A stretch of DNA of 40,578 nucleotides from CAZALT01 sp964485515 (GCA_964485515.1 CAZALT010000008.1:1-40578), one strand, 5' to 3'. Counted from the first letter of the stretch, positions 13,567-22,544 are shown. A program made the numbers and translations. Notes: a model not told the origin generated them from the letters alone.

Positions 13567-16500
13567 ATGCGCCCCGACGGCACACGGACGCACCACCAAC
13601 CGCGGCGAGTCCGCCGATCGACCGCGGCGGTCGTGCTGCTCATGGCGGTCGCTCTCGTGGCCGGCGTGCTCACGCCCACTGCGGCGAGCGCGGCGCCGAC
13701 CGCTCCGACCGGGCTCACCTCCAGTGCTTCGCTCTCGGGGAACCCGGAGCTGAAGTGGAACCCGGTCCCGGGTGCCACGCGCTACCGAGTGCAGACCTCG
13801 ACGATCTCGACCTTCGCCTCGACGATCGAGTCGGTCGAGACCGTCAACACGACCTACATCCCCCCGGCCGCCATCCCGACCGACGTGCTCCACTGGCGGG
13901 TCGCCGCCATCGACTCGACCGGACGGGGGCCCGACGCCGTCGCGCAGTACACCCGGCCCGCCCTCACCGGGCCGAGCATCACCGCACCGGCCGACGACGC
14001 CGTGTTCCGTCTGCCGATCGAGCCACCGGAGTTCAGCTGGAACCCGCGGGCCGGCTCGAAGAGCTACGTGCTCCAGATCGCGACCAACGACACGTTCACG
14101 TCGCCGCAGACCTTCAACGTCGATGGCACCAAGCTCACCATCACCAATCAGGGCATCCCCGATCAGCCCTACTACTGGCGGGTGCGCGGCGCATCGAACA
14201 CCGGTGGCGGTGGCATCCAGACCGATTGGTCCCCTGCCCGGCAGTTCATCATCCGCTGGGACGGCGGGGCCAACTCCGACTGCAACCGCGACAGCGGGGT
14301 CGAGAGCACGTGCCCGCAGCCCGTGTACCCGGCCTACGACCGGGCGAACCCAGGCACGGTGCAAGTGATCACCGACGTGGTCATGGCGTGGCGACCGTTC
14401 CTCGGTGCCAAGAACTACCAGCTCCAGGTGAGCCTCAACCAGGACTTCGCCGGCGGTTCGGTTCTCGACACGACCGTCTTCGGCACGCAGTACTCGCCGC
14501 CCACGACCTTCGACAACGGGTCCTACTGGTGGCGGGTGCGGGCCCGCGACCAGCACAACCGCCTGGGGCCGTGGACCAACCCGTGGCAGTTCACCCGGCA
14601 GTGGAACGAGGCCCCCACGCTGTTGAGTCCCGCCGACGCGATCGGATCGTTGAGCGATCCGGTTCGCTTCGCGTGGAACCCGATCAGCCACGCGTCCATG
14701 TACGACGTGCAGGTCACCACCGACCCCAACTTCAACACCGGGATCCAGACCTGCGTCACGACCCACACCGAGGTCACCCTCCACACCAACGTGGCGTCGG
14801 TGCGCAACGCCTGCGGGTTCAACCTCGCCTACGACACGCAGTACTACTGGCGGGTGCGGGGTCGCGACGACCCCAAGAGCCCGGCGGTCGAGAGCCTCTG
14901 GTCCGAGCGGCGCACCTTCTCCCGAGTGCCGCAGTCGGTGGCCTATCAGTCGCCAGCCAACAACACCACGGTCACCACTCCCGTGCTGTCGTGGGCGGGT
15001 GTCGACGGGGCCAACCGCTACACCGCGGTGGTCAAGGACAAGGACGGCGCCACGGTGCAGAGCCTGACGACGGTGGCCACCACCTTCACGCCGTCGACGG
15101 CGCTCACCGCAGCCAAGAGCCCCTACTCGTGGTACGTCACCTACCGGAACGGCGCGCAGGAGTCGCCGGTCCCGCCGTCGGGATCGTGGCGGGCGTTCAG
15201 CATCGGTGCGGCCACAACCGCGGCGACCCCCGACGTGATCAGCCCCAGTGGGGGTTCGACCCCCGAGATGCCGTCGATGACGTGGAAGCCGGTCAGCGGG
15301 GCGACGCGCTACAAGATCCTCTACCGCCCCCAGGGGCTCATCGCCTTCTCCACATTGCGCGACAACCTGGGGAACACGGCGTGGACGTCCCCCGACAACC
15401 CGATCGCCCCGGGCACCTACGACTGGAAGGTCGAGGCCTACAACGGCAGCACCCTGATCGGTGAGAGCTCTACTTTGGGTGCGTTCGTCATCACTGCGCT
15501 TGACGACATCGGCTATGCGAACGCGACGAATTTCCTCTTGCCGGCCCTCTCCCCCGAGCTCTGCGGCTCGCTCGCTGTGCCGTGCAGGTCGACGCCGTAC
15601 TTCGATTGGGATCCGGTGGTCGGAGCGTCGAACTACATCGTGTGGGTGGCGCTCGACGCCAACTTCACCAACGTGATCCGGAGGTTCGGAACGTCGTTCT
15701 CGACCTTCCGGCCCAGCGAGGAACTTCCCGACAACGATGCAGGCGCCGCCTACTACTGGCACGTCCAGGCGTGCAAGCCGGGCAGCGGGTGCTCCCTCGA
15801 CCCCAGCGGTCGCGGGGCCCCATCCGGCTCGTTCCGCAAGAACTCCCCGGCGGTGACCGGGCTGGAGATCAGCGGTGGGTACCCAGGAGCTGATCCATGG
15901 AACCCGTCGACGGTGTGGCCGACCTCCGCCTACAACTGGTCGCCCAACACGGGCACGGTCCAGAACGCACCTCTGTTCAAGTGGGACGACTTCGTCGAAA
16001 GCGGCGCGACGCCGAACGGGACCCAGACCCAGGTCGGCACACGCCAGTACCGCATCCAGGTCTCGAACACGATCAACTTCCAGTCGCTCATCGACGACAA
16101 GACCGTCGACCAGACGTTCTACATGCCCACCGACCGGACCTATCCCGAGGGGCCGCTGTACTGGCGGGTCCGGGCCATCGACGGCTACTCGAACCAGCTC
16201 ACCTGGCGAAGCTCGACCGAGACGGGAACGTCTACGACCAAGGCATCGCCGCTCGTCCAGCTCAGCGCCCCGGCGAACGGGGCCTCCGTCTCGACCCTGC
16301 CGACCCTGCAGTGGCAGGCGGCCGAGTTCGCCGCCGAGTACCAGGTCGAGATCTACAAGAACGGCTTGGACCCGGTCTCGACCGCCAACCGGATCGTGAA
16401 CTCGTCGACGTCCTACACCCGGTTCGCGTCGTTCTCGGCGCTTCCCCCCGGGGTCTACCGCTGGAGGGTGCGCACCGAGGACGGCCAGGGCAAGGACGGC

Positions 16501-17715
16501 GTCTGGTTGGCCGAGCGCACGTTCACGCTGACGGGGTACAACCCGTCGCCCACCTCGCCCGGTGCTTTGCAGCCGAGCAGCAACCCACCCGCGGTGGGCA
16601 CCGACAACATCGTGTACCGGTGGGACGCGACCGGCGCCAACGCGGCATCGTTCCGCTTCCAGCGCAGCGCGACGCCGACCTTCGCGTCGATCGCCGAGAC
16701 CCGCGACACCATCATGACGGCGTGGGCGCCCACGGCCAAGGTCCCGGACGGCGTCTGGTACTGGCGGGTCCTGGCCCTGAACAACAAGGGCGACGTGATG
16801 TCGGACACGAACCCGTCGTCGCCGGGCTACGTGCCGGTGCGGACGTTCATCAAGGGTGTCCAGGCGCTTCCCTCGGAGCCCCGCAACGTCGTCCTCGGCG
16901 TCGATAAGGCCACGCTGTCGCTGCGCTGGCAGGCTCCGTCGACCACCGGCGGTGCGCTGTTCAACGGCTACACGGTCACCTTGAACCCGGGCAACGTCAC
17001 GCTGCAGCTCCCGACCAGCGCCACGACGCACACCTTCCGGCAGCTCACCAACGGCACGCCGTACACCGTGACCATCCGAGCCAAGACCAGTGGTCCCCTC
17101 GGTGGGGTGAGCAACCTCGTGACGAGGCAGGCCACGCCCAACGGTTGCTCCGGCACGAAGTTCGCCGACGTGGGCACCGCCTTCTGCTCCGAGATCCGGT
17201 GGATGTACGACCAAGGGATCACCACCGGGTCGGTGATCAACGGGTCGATCTACTACAAGCCGGGTGAGCCGGTGCTGCGTGGTGCGATGGCCGCGTTCCT
17301 CTACCGGGCGCGTGCCGACAACGCCGAGGTGTCCAACGACCCGCATTTCGCCGACGTCGGACCGAGCCACCCGTTCTTCAAGCAGATCCAGTGGATGTAC
17401 GAGTCGAAGAACTCGACGGGCACGGCCAACCCGACGGGCAAGCCGCTGTACAAGCCGAACCAGCCCATCAGCCGAGGCGGGATCGCCGCCTTCATGCACC
17501 GGGCCGGCGGAGGAGCGCCATCGGGCCTGACGGCCCCGTACTTCGCCGACGTTCCGCAGGGGACCCCCTTCTACGAGGACATCCAGTGGATGGGGGCCAA
17601 GGGCATCTCGACCGGCTCGGCGAACGGCGTGAACAAGCCGCTCTACGGTCCCAACAGCCAGCTCATCCGGCAGGCCATGTCGGCCTTCCTCTTCCGGCTC
17701 GACCAGCTGCCGTAG
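13567..17715 (+). CDS. Large secreted surface protein: Fn3-like repeats and three C-terminal SLH domains
   Basis: This 1382-residue exported protein begins with a Sec signal peptide (basic RRVRR, hydrophobic core AAVVLLMAVALVAGVL, probable cleavage after ASA near residue 42). Residues about 45-1095 hold roughly ten modules of 90-120 residues, each ending in variants of YYWRVRA, a Fn3-like beta-sandwich signature. A clearer Fn3 domain follows (about 1100-1190, SEPRNVVLG to TPYTVTIRAK). Three SLH domains fill 1193-1382, each beginning FADV and containing an IRWMYDQGIT / IQWM motif and an AMxAFLYR helix. SLH domains usually anchor proteins to cell-wall secondary polymers. The ten cysteines occur as five close pairs, suggesting disulfides outside the cell. 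The start is supported by GAAAGGCGGG upstream, and a strong terminator follows. Confidence 0.92.
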   Translation: MRPDGTRTHHQPRRVRRSTAAVVLLMAVALVAGVLTPTAASAAPTAPTGLTSSASLSGNPELKWNPVPGATRYRVQTSTISTFASTIESVETVNTTYIPPAAIPTDVLHWRVAAIDSTGRGPDAVAQYTRPALTGPSITAPADDAVFRLPIEPPEFSWNPRAGSKSYVLQIATNDTFTSPQTFNVDGTKLTITNQGIPDQPYYWRVRGASNTGGGGIQTDWSPARQFIIRWDGGANSDCNRDSGVESTCPQPVYPAYDRANPGTVQVITDVVMAWRPFLGAKNYQLQVSLNQDFAGGSVLDTTVFGTQYSPPTTFDNGSYWWRVRARDQHNRLGPWTNPWQFTRQWNEAPTLLSPADAIGSLSDPVRFAWNPISHASMYDVQVTTDPNFNTGIQTCVTTHTEVTLHTNVASVRNACGFNLAYDTQYYWRVRGRDDPKSPAVESLWSERRTFSRVPQSVAYQSPANNTTVTTPVLSWAGVDGANRYTAVVKDKDGATVQSLTTVATTFTPSTALTAAKSPYSWYVTYRNGAQESPVPPSGSWRAFSIGAATTAATPDVISPSGGSTPEMPSMTWKPVSGATRYKILYRPQGLIAFSTLRDNLGNTAWTSPDNPIAPGTYDWKVEAYNGSTLIGESSTLGAFVITALDDIGYANATNFLLPALSPELCGSLAVPCRSTPYFDWDPVVGASNYIVWVALDANFTNVIRRFGTSFSTFRPSEELPDNDAGAAYYWHVQACKPGSGCSLDPSGRGAPSGSFRKNSPAVTGLEISGGYPGADPWNPSTVWPTSAYNWSPNTGTVQNAPLFKWDDFVESGATPNGTQTQVGTRQYRIQVSNTINFQSLIDDKTVDQTFYMPTDRTYPEGPLYWRVRAIDGYSNQLTWRSSTETGTSTTKASPLVQLSAPANGASVSTLPTLQWQAAEFAAEYQVEIYKNGLDPVSTANRIVNSSTSYTRFASFSALPPGVYRWRVRTEDGQGKDGVWLAERTFTLTGYNPSPTSPGALQPSSNPPAVGTDNIVYRWDATGANAASFRFQRSATPTFASIAETRDTIMTAWAPTAKVPDGVWYWRVLALNNKGDVMSDTNPSSPGYVPVRTFIKGVQALPSEPRNVVLGVDKATLSLRWQAPSTTGGALFNGYTVTLNPGNVTLQLPTSATTHTFRQLTNGTPYTVTIRAKTSGPLGGVSNLVTRQATPNGCSGTKFADVGTAFCSEIRWMYDQGITTGSVINGSIYYKPGEPVLRGAMAAFLYRARADNAEVSNDPHFADVGPSHPFFKQIQWMYESKNSTGTANPTGKPLYKPNQPISRGGIAAFMHRAGGGAPSGLTAPYFADVPQGTPFYEDIQWMGAKGISTGSANGVNKPLYGPNSQLIRQAMSAFLFRLDQLP

Positions 17716-17740
17716 CGGTCGGGCGAGGGCTCTGATCTTT

Positions 17741-17778
17741 CGGGCACGGCCCTTCGGGGCCGTGCCCGGGGTCGTTTT
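17741..17778 (+). terminator. Rho-independent terminator of the SLH gene
   Basis: A perfect 12-bp stem, CGGGCACGGCCC / GGGCCGTGCCCG, is closed by a TTCG tetraloop (17741-17768). GGGTCG and TTTT follow. This is the clearest intrinsic terminator in the window. Confidence 0.9.
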
Positions 17779-17828
17779 GGAGGAAGTACGATGCGTCGAC
17801 CCCACCCGTGGGGCGGCGAAGCTGCCCA

Positions 17829-17847
17829 CGAGCGACCCTCTCGCTCG
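17829..17847. other. Small hairpin next to the 18-bp repeat array
   Basis: CGAGCGA (17829-17835) and TCGCTCG (17841-17847) pair around CCCTC, ending at the first base before the tandem repeats upstream of pdtaR. Confidence 0.5.
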
Positions 17848-17901
17848 CCAGACCCGTCCGATCAGCCAGACCCGTCCGATCAGCCAGACCCGTCCGATCA
17901 G
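17848..17901. repeat. 18-bp tandem repeat, three identical copies
   Basis: CCAGACCCGTCCGATCAG occurs three times head to tail without a mismatch, ending 11 bp before the GTG start of pdtaR. Perfect identity suggests recent expansion. The ribosome site AGAGG of pdtaR follows directly. Confidence 0.95.
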
Positions 17902-17912
17902 AGAGGATCGCC

Positions 17913-18497
17913 GTGGCCACCCGAGTCGTCATCGCCGAAGACGAGGCCATCATCCGCCTCGACCTGAAGGAGACCCTCGAGGAGGAGGGCTACGAGGTCG
18001 TCGGTGAGACCGGCCGAGGCGACGAGGCCGTCGAGCTCGTGAAGCTCCACGAGCCCGATGTCGCCATCCTCGACATCAAGATGCCCGGTCTCGACGGCCT
18101 GTCGGCCGCCCGGGAGATCTCCGGCGAACGGCGCGCCGCGGTGCTGATCCTCACGGCGTTCAGCCAGCGCGACCTCATCGAGCAGGCCCGCGACGCGGGT
18201 GCGCTCGCCTACCTGGTCAAGCCGTTCCAGCGCAGCGAGCTCATCCCCGCCATCGAGGTGGCCATCGGGCGGTTCCGCGACATGCGGGCGCTCCAGGACC
18301 AGACCCAGAACCTCGAGGACCAGCTCGAGACGCGCAAGGTCGTCGACCGGGCCAAGGGCAAGCTCATGGACGGCTTCTCGATGGCCGAGGGCGACGCCTT
18401 CGCCTTCATCCAGCGCACCGCCATGGCCGACCGGATGACGATGAAGGCGGTGAGCGAGAAGATCCTCGCCGGCGAGGTCTCGCCGCCAGCCGCCTGA
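17913..18497 (+). CDS. pdtaR: ANTAR-domain response regulator (PdtaR-like)
   Basis: The 194-residue protein has a receiver domain (residues 4-120) with Asp9, Asp10, phospho-acceptor Asp54 (AILDIKMPG), Thr near 86 and Lys near 108 (LVKPFQ). A short coiled linker and an ANTAR RNA-binding domain (about 135-190) follow. In M. tuberculosis PdtaR (Rv1626) acts with kinase PdtaS as a transcription antitermination regulator and lies near polA, as here. No kinase gene is next to it. The start is GTG at 17913, preceded by AGAGGATCGCC; a longer frame upstream reads through the tandem repeats as repeated ArgProValArgSer and is rejected. Confidence 0.93.
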   Translation: MATRVVIAEDEAIIRLDLKETLEEEGYEVVGETGRGDEAVELVKLHEPDVAILDIKMPGLDGLSAAREISGERRAAVLILTAFSQRDLIEQARDAGALAYLVKPFQRSELIPAIEVAIGRFRDMRALQDQTQNLEDQLETRKVVDRAKGKLMDGFSMAEGDAFAFIQRTAMADRMTMKAVSEKILAGEVSPPAA

Positions 18498-18565
18498 CCG
18501 CGTCAGTTCGCGGATCGAACCGACTCGCTGATCGCACGCCCTCGCACCACCCAGATCGGACCTCT

Positions 18566-21259
18566 GTGAGCACCACGCTCCTCATCGACGGGAACTCGCT
18601 GACCTACCGGGCGTTCTTCGCCCTGCCCACCGACATGGCCACGGCGTCGGGCCAGGTCACCAACGCGGTGTTCGGCTTCACGTCGATGCTCATCAACCTC
18701 ATCCGCGACCACCACCCCGACGAGCTCCTGGTCACCTTCGACCTCCCGCAGCCCACGTTCCGCCACGAGATGGTCGACACCTACAAGGCCAACCGGGAGT
18801 CGTCTCCCGACATCCTGCGCCAGCAGATGGGTCTGGTCCGCCAGGTGGTCGAGAGCCTGGGCATCCCGATCGTCGAAGCACCCGGCTTCGAGGCCGACGA
18901 CGTCATCGCCACCGTGGCCACCCAGCTCCGCGACAAGGGCGATGACGTCATCGTGGTCACGGGCGACCGCGACTCGTACCAGCTCGTCGAGGATCCCCAC
19001 ATCAGGGTGCTCTACAACAAGCGAGGCGTGTCCGACTACGCCTTCTACGACGAGGCGGGCATCGTCGAGCGCACCGGCGTCCGGCCGGTGGACTACGTCC
19101 AGTACGCCGCGCTGCGCGGCGACACCTCCGACAACCTGCCCGGTGTGCCCGGGGTGGGGGAGAAGACGGCGGCGAAGCTCATCAACGCCTATGGCGGCAT
19201 CGACGGCATCTACGAGAACCTCGACGCCCAGACGCCGAAGCTGCGGGAGAACCTCGCGGCCAACGAGGCCCAGGTGCGCAGCAACCTCGAGATGATGGTC
19301 CTGCGGCGTGACGTCGAGCTCGACGGAGCGCCCAAGCCGCTCGACCGGGCTGCGATCGACTTCGACGAGGTCAGGTCGCTCTTCGACTTCCTCGAGTTCC
19401 GCACGCTCTACGACCGCCTGCTCGAAGTGCTCGGCGAGGAGCCGGTGGCCGACGACGGCCCCGCGGCTGACACGATCGAGGTCGACGTCGACGAGGTGGC
19501 CGATGCGGACGCCGCGGTGGCGGCCCTCCAACGGTTGCAGGCCGACACCGCACTCGTCGTGGTCGGTGGGGCGTGGCAGTCGACCCCCGGCCGTTCACCG
19601 CTCGAAGGTCTGGCGCTGGTCGGCGACGTGGCGACCGGCGCGGTCGTGTGGATCCCCGCCGAGGTGCTCGCCGAACCGTCCGTGGTCGACGCGTTCAACG
19701 CCCTGGTCGGCCCCGGCGGGGTCGCGGTCGCCGCGCACGGAGCGAAGGAGATCATGCGCGGGCTCGACCCCTACGGGATCTCGGTCGACACGCTCGCGCT
19801 CGACACGATGATCGCCGCGTACCTGCTCGATCCGGCCGAAGCTCGCTACGTGCTCGACGACCTGCTCGAGCGCTACCTGCACCGGCGGCTGCCCGACGCT
19901 GCCGCGGTGCCGACCGGTCAGCTCGACTTCGGGTCCACCGACGAGGACGGCGTCTCACCTGCTGTCGAGACAGCGGCACGGTCCCTCGGGGCCGCGCTCC
20001 TGGTCGAACCGCTCCTCGCCGCGCTCGACGCTCGGGGTTTGCGCTCGCTGAACGACGACATCGAGGTTCCCCTGGTTCGTGTGCTCGCTCGCATGGAGAT
20101 CGTCGGGGTCGGCGTCGACGTCGACGAGTTGCAGCGCATCCGCGACGAGCTGGTCGCCGAGTGCGATCTGCTCCGCCAGGAGCTGTGGAAGGACGCGGGG
20201 GAGGAGTTCAACGTGAACTCCACGCCCCAGTTGCGCGAGATCCTCTTCGATCGGCTCGGGCTCACGCCGCAGAAGAAGACCAAGACCGGCTACTCCACCG
20301 ACGCTGCTTCGCTCGAGAAGATGCTGGGTGAGCACCCCATCATCGAGCACCTGCTGCGCTACCGCGAGGTGGAGAAGTTGCGCTCGACCTACGGCGAGGG
20401 GCTGCTGGCCGAGGTGGCGCCCGACGGTCGCATCCATGCCACGTTCAACCAGACCGTCGCTCGCACGGGTCGGCTCAGCTCCGATGCGCCCAACTTGCAC
20501 AACATCCCGGTGCGCAGCGAGACGGGCCGGTCGTTCCGGCGCGCCTTCGTGCCGGCTCCCGGCCACGAGCTGCTGGTTGCCGACTACAACCAGATCGAGC
20601 TGCGCTGCATCGCGCACCTCGCCGAGGACCCCGGCCTCATCGACGCCTTCGAGTCCGGCCGCGACATCCACACCGCGACGGCGGCGCGCATCTTCGGTGT
20701 GGCCGATGCCGACGTGTCGATCGAGCAGCGCTCGAAGGCGAAGATGGTGTCGTACGGGCTCGCCTACGGCATGGAGGCCTACGGCCTGGCCCAGCGGCTG
20801 TCGATCCCGGTTTTCGAGGCGCAGCAGATCCTCGACGCGTACTTCGTGGCGTTCCCCTCGGTGCACCAGTACATGGAGGAGACCGTGGCCGAAGCGCGCG
20901 AACGGGGCTACACCGAGACCCTCTTCGGTCGCCGTCGCCAGATCCCCGAGCTGAGCTCGTCGAACTTCCGGATCCGCCAGGCGGGCGAGCGTCAGGCGAT
21001 GAACGCCGGCATCCAGGGGCTCGCCGCCGACATCTTCAAGGTGGCCCTCGTGCGACTCGATGCCGCGCTGGCCACCGGCCCGTTCGCCAGCCGTCTCATC
21101 CTCCAGGTCCACGACGAGGTGCTCGTCGAGACCGCCGCCGGCGAGCTCGACGCCATCACCGCCGTCGTGCTCGACGCCATGTCCGGCGCGTTCGCCCTCC
21201 GGGTTCCCCTCGAGGTCAACCTGTCGCACGGCTCGAGCTGGGCCGCGGCGAAGGGCTGA
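18566..21259 (+). CDS. polA: DNA polymerase I
   Basis: The 897-residue protein has three regions: 5'-3' exonuclease (1-300; LIDGNSLTYRAFFALP, GFEADD, TGDRDSYQL), a 3'-5' exonuclease-like domain (about 310-480), and polymerase (about 500-897). The middle domain lacks the DTET metal motif, so proofreading is probably absent, as in mycobacterial and Taq enzymes. Polymerase motifs A (VADYNQIELR), B (RSKAKMVSYGLAYG) and C (LQVHDEVLVE) are intact. In motif B the residue equivalent to E. coli Phe762 is Tyr, as in M. tuberculosis Pol I. It fills gaps in replication and repair. The start is GTG at 18566, with no clear ribosome site. Confidence 0.97.
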   Translation: MSTTLLIDGNSLTYRAFFALPTDMATASGQVTNAVFGFTSMLINLIRDHHPDELLVTFDLPQPTFRHEMVDTYKANRESSPDILRQQMGLVRQVVESLGIPIVEAPGFEADDVIATVATQLRDKGDDVIVVTGDRDSYQLVEDPHIRVLYNKRGVSDYAFYDEAGIVERTGVRPVDYVQYAALRGDTSDNLPGVPGVGEKTAAKLINAYGGIDGIYENLDAQTPKLRENLAANEAQVRSNLEMMVLRRDVELDGAPKPLDRAAIDFDEVRSLFDFLEFRTLYDRLLEVLGEEPVADDGPAADTIEVDVDEVADADAAVAALQRLQADTALVVVGGAWQSTPGRSPLEGLALVGDVATGAVVWIPAEVLAEPSVVDAFNALVGPGGVAVAAHGAKEIMRGLDPYGISVDTLALDTMIAAYLLDPAEARYVLDDLLERYLHRRLPDAAAVPTGQLDFGSTDEDGVSPAVETAARSLGAALLVEPLLAALDARGLRSLNDDIEVPLVRVLARMEIVGVGVDVDELQRIRDELVAECDLLRQELWKDAGEEFNVNSTPQLREILFDRLGLTPQKKTKTGYSTDAASLEKMLGEHPIIEHLLRYREVEKLRSTYGEGLLAEVAPDGRIHATFNQTVARTGRLSSDAPNLHNIPVRSETGRSFRRAFVPAPGHELLVADYNQIELRCIAHLAEDPGLIDAFESGRDIHTATAARIFGVADADVSIEQRSKAKMVSYGLAYGMEAYGLAQRLSIPVFEAQQILDAYFVAFPSVHQYMEETVAEARERGYTETLFGRRRQIPELSSSNFRIRQAGERQAMNAGIQGLAADIFKVALVRLDAALATGPFASRLILQVHDEVLVETAAGELDAITAVVLDAMSGAFALRVPLEVNLSHGSSWAAAKG

Positions 21260-21355
21260 CCGGACGACCTGGTCCGGCGGTCCCCCAACGAGCGGCGGTC
21301 GCTTCGTAGACTTCCACTCGTCCTGACCTTCGAGCGCGGAAGAAAGGCACCTCCC

Positions 21356-21511
21356 ATGAAGCGCGACGGGTTCTGGTTCTGGATCGGTGTCGTCGTCCTC
21401 GTCGCGCTCGTCTACACCGGGGCGCAGTACGTCCGCGGTGAGACGGTGTGCGCCAAGGGCTACGCGAAGACCTGGGAGTGGGTGCCGCCGCACTGGGAGT
21501 GCCGAACCTGA
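21356..21511 (+). CDS. 51-residue membrane-anchored protein, new small gene
   Basis: The frame starts at ATG 21356, eight bases after AGAAAGG, a good ribosome site. It encodes MKRDGFWFWIGVVVLVALVY, a single transmembrane segment, followed by an outward-facing tail with two cysteines (TVCAKG and HWECRT) and three tryptophans. It ends at TGA 21511. The two cysteines could form a disulfide outside the membrane. It lies 96 nt after polA and 68 nt before the methyltransferase gene. I do not recognise a family. The ribosome site, the membrane pattern and the paired cysteines support it as real. Confidence 0.7.
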   Translation: MKRDGFWFWIGVVVLVALVYTGAQYVRGETVCAKGYAKTWEWVPPHWECRT

Positions 21512-21567
21512 CCTGCGCCCGTCGTCGGGGTGAGCTCCCGGGTGGGTGTGGTCGTCGGGCCAGCATC

Positions 21568-21573
21568 TACGTT
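21568..21573 (+). promoter_or_regulatory. -10 element (TACGTT) for leaderless methyltransferase gene
   Basis: TACGTT is followed by GGTCGC and the ATG at 21580, six bases apart. Confidence 0.6.
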
Positions 21574-21579
21574 GGTCGC

Positions 21580-22332
21580 ATGGTTGCTGGCCACTGGTTC
21601 GAGCAGGTTGCCGAGGATCTCGGGTCGGCGTACCTGCGGTACTCCTTCACCAAGGGCACGGCGAACGAGGTCGCGTTCCTCATGGAGGAGCTGGGGATCC
21701 GACCGGGTCAGCGACTGCTCGACGTCGGATGTGGCCCGGGTCGGCATGCGCACGCGTTCGCCGCCGCGGGCGTCGAGGTCGTCGGCGTCGACATCTCCCA
21801 GCACTTCGTCGACCTGGCCACCGACACCGCACCCCAGGGGCTCCCGGTCAGCTTCCGTCGACTCGATGCCCGTGACCTTCCGTTCGACGACGAGTTCGAT
21901 GTTGCGATCTCGCTGTGCCAGGGCGCGTTCGGGCTGGTCGGTGCGGGTCCCGGGACCGAGGCGGCCATCACCGCTGCGGTCGACCCCGACGGCGTGGTGC
22001 TCGACGGCATGGCTCGAGCGGTTCGTCCCGGTGGGCAGATCGCCGTCTCGGCCTTCTCCTCCTACTTCGCGGTGCGCTACCTCGAGGACTTCGACACCTT
22101 CGACGCCGCCCGCGGTGTGAACCACGAACGAACCACGGTGATGGACGAGCACGGCACACCGAACGAGCACGACCTCTGGACGAGCTGCTTCACGCCCCGC
22201 GAGCTTCGCCTGCTCGCCGACCGTGCCCGCCTCGATGTCCGCGAGATCTGGTCGGTCACCCCCGGCAGCTACGCCCGCCGCGCACCCGATCTCGACCATC
22301 CCGAGCTCCTCGTGGTGGCTGCCGTCCGCTGA
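21580..22332 (+). CDS. Class I SAM-dependent methyltransferase
   Basis: The 250-residue protein has the Rossmann SAM-binding motif I LLDVGCGPGRHAHAF near residue 47, acidic motif II VVGVDIS, motif LDARDLPF, and the DVAISLCQGAFGLV strand. It resembles the UbiE/Methyltransf_11 group, but the substrate cannot be read from the sequence. The start is the ATG at 21580, matching the usual family N-terminus; the frame extends upstream to 21448 through the end of the 51-residue gene. A -10 element at leaderless spacing supports this start. It lies between polA and rpsA, where many actinobacteria have small hypothetical or methyltransferase genes. Confidence 0.88.
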   Translation: MVAGHWFEQVAEDLGSAYLRYSFTKGTANEVAFLMEELGIRPGQRLLDVGCGPGRHAHAFAAAGVEVVGVDISQHFVDLATDTAPQGLPVSFRRLDARDLPFDDEFDVAISLCQGAFGLVGAGPGTEAAITAAVDPDGVVLDGMARAVRPGGQIAVSAFSSYFAVRYLEDFDTFDAARGVNHERTTVMDEHGTPNEHDLWTSCFTPRELRLLADRARLDVREIWSVTPGSYARRAPDLDHPELLVVAAVR

Positions 22333-22343
22333 CCGCGGCCTCT

Positions 22344-22372
22344 TTGGCAATCGGGTGACCGACCGGTAGCAT
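22344..22372 (+). promoter_or_regulatory. rpsA promoter with -35 and -10
   Basis: TTGGCA (22344-22349), a 17-bp spacer and TAGCAT (22367-22372) make the best sigma-70-type promoter in the window. Transcription should start near 22379-22381, which leaves a leader of about 165 nt before rpsA. Confidence 0.75.
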
Positions 22373-22417
22373 CGCCAGCGGTGCACATCCGTGCGCCTCG
22401 CTCTGCGTGCCCGCCTG

Positions 22418-22439
22418 CCCGAACCCCTCCGGGGTCGGG
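22418..22439 (+). promoter_or_regulatory. Hairpin in the rpsA leader
   Basis: CCCGAACCCC and GGGGTCGGG pair with one bulged A around a TCC loop. In other bacteria S1 represses its own synthesis through its leader RNA; a similar role here is only a guess. Confidence 0.45.
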
Positions 22440-22544
22440 TTGCTCGCCCGCCACGCGATCCACGATTCCCATCCGAACGTCCGAGCTGGCTGCTGGCAGT
22501 CCCGCACCGGACCCGATGCCCATCCACCCAGAGAAGAGACCACG

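Noticed and set aside
13363..17829. 1488-codon open frame on the minus strand, antisense to the SLH gene
   Set aside because: It is an antisense shadow in a G/C-ending codon gene, rich in Arg, Gly, Val and His with no domain, and it covers the neighbouring genes' ends. The plus-strand gene has a signal peptide, Fn3 and SLH domains and a terminator.
17808..17912. N-terminal extension of pdtaR with repeated ArgProValArgSer
   Set aside because: It is the 18-bp repeat array read in frame. The receiver domain starts right after the GTG at 17913, which has its own ribosome site.
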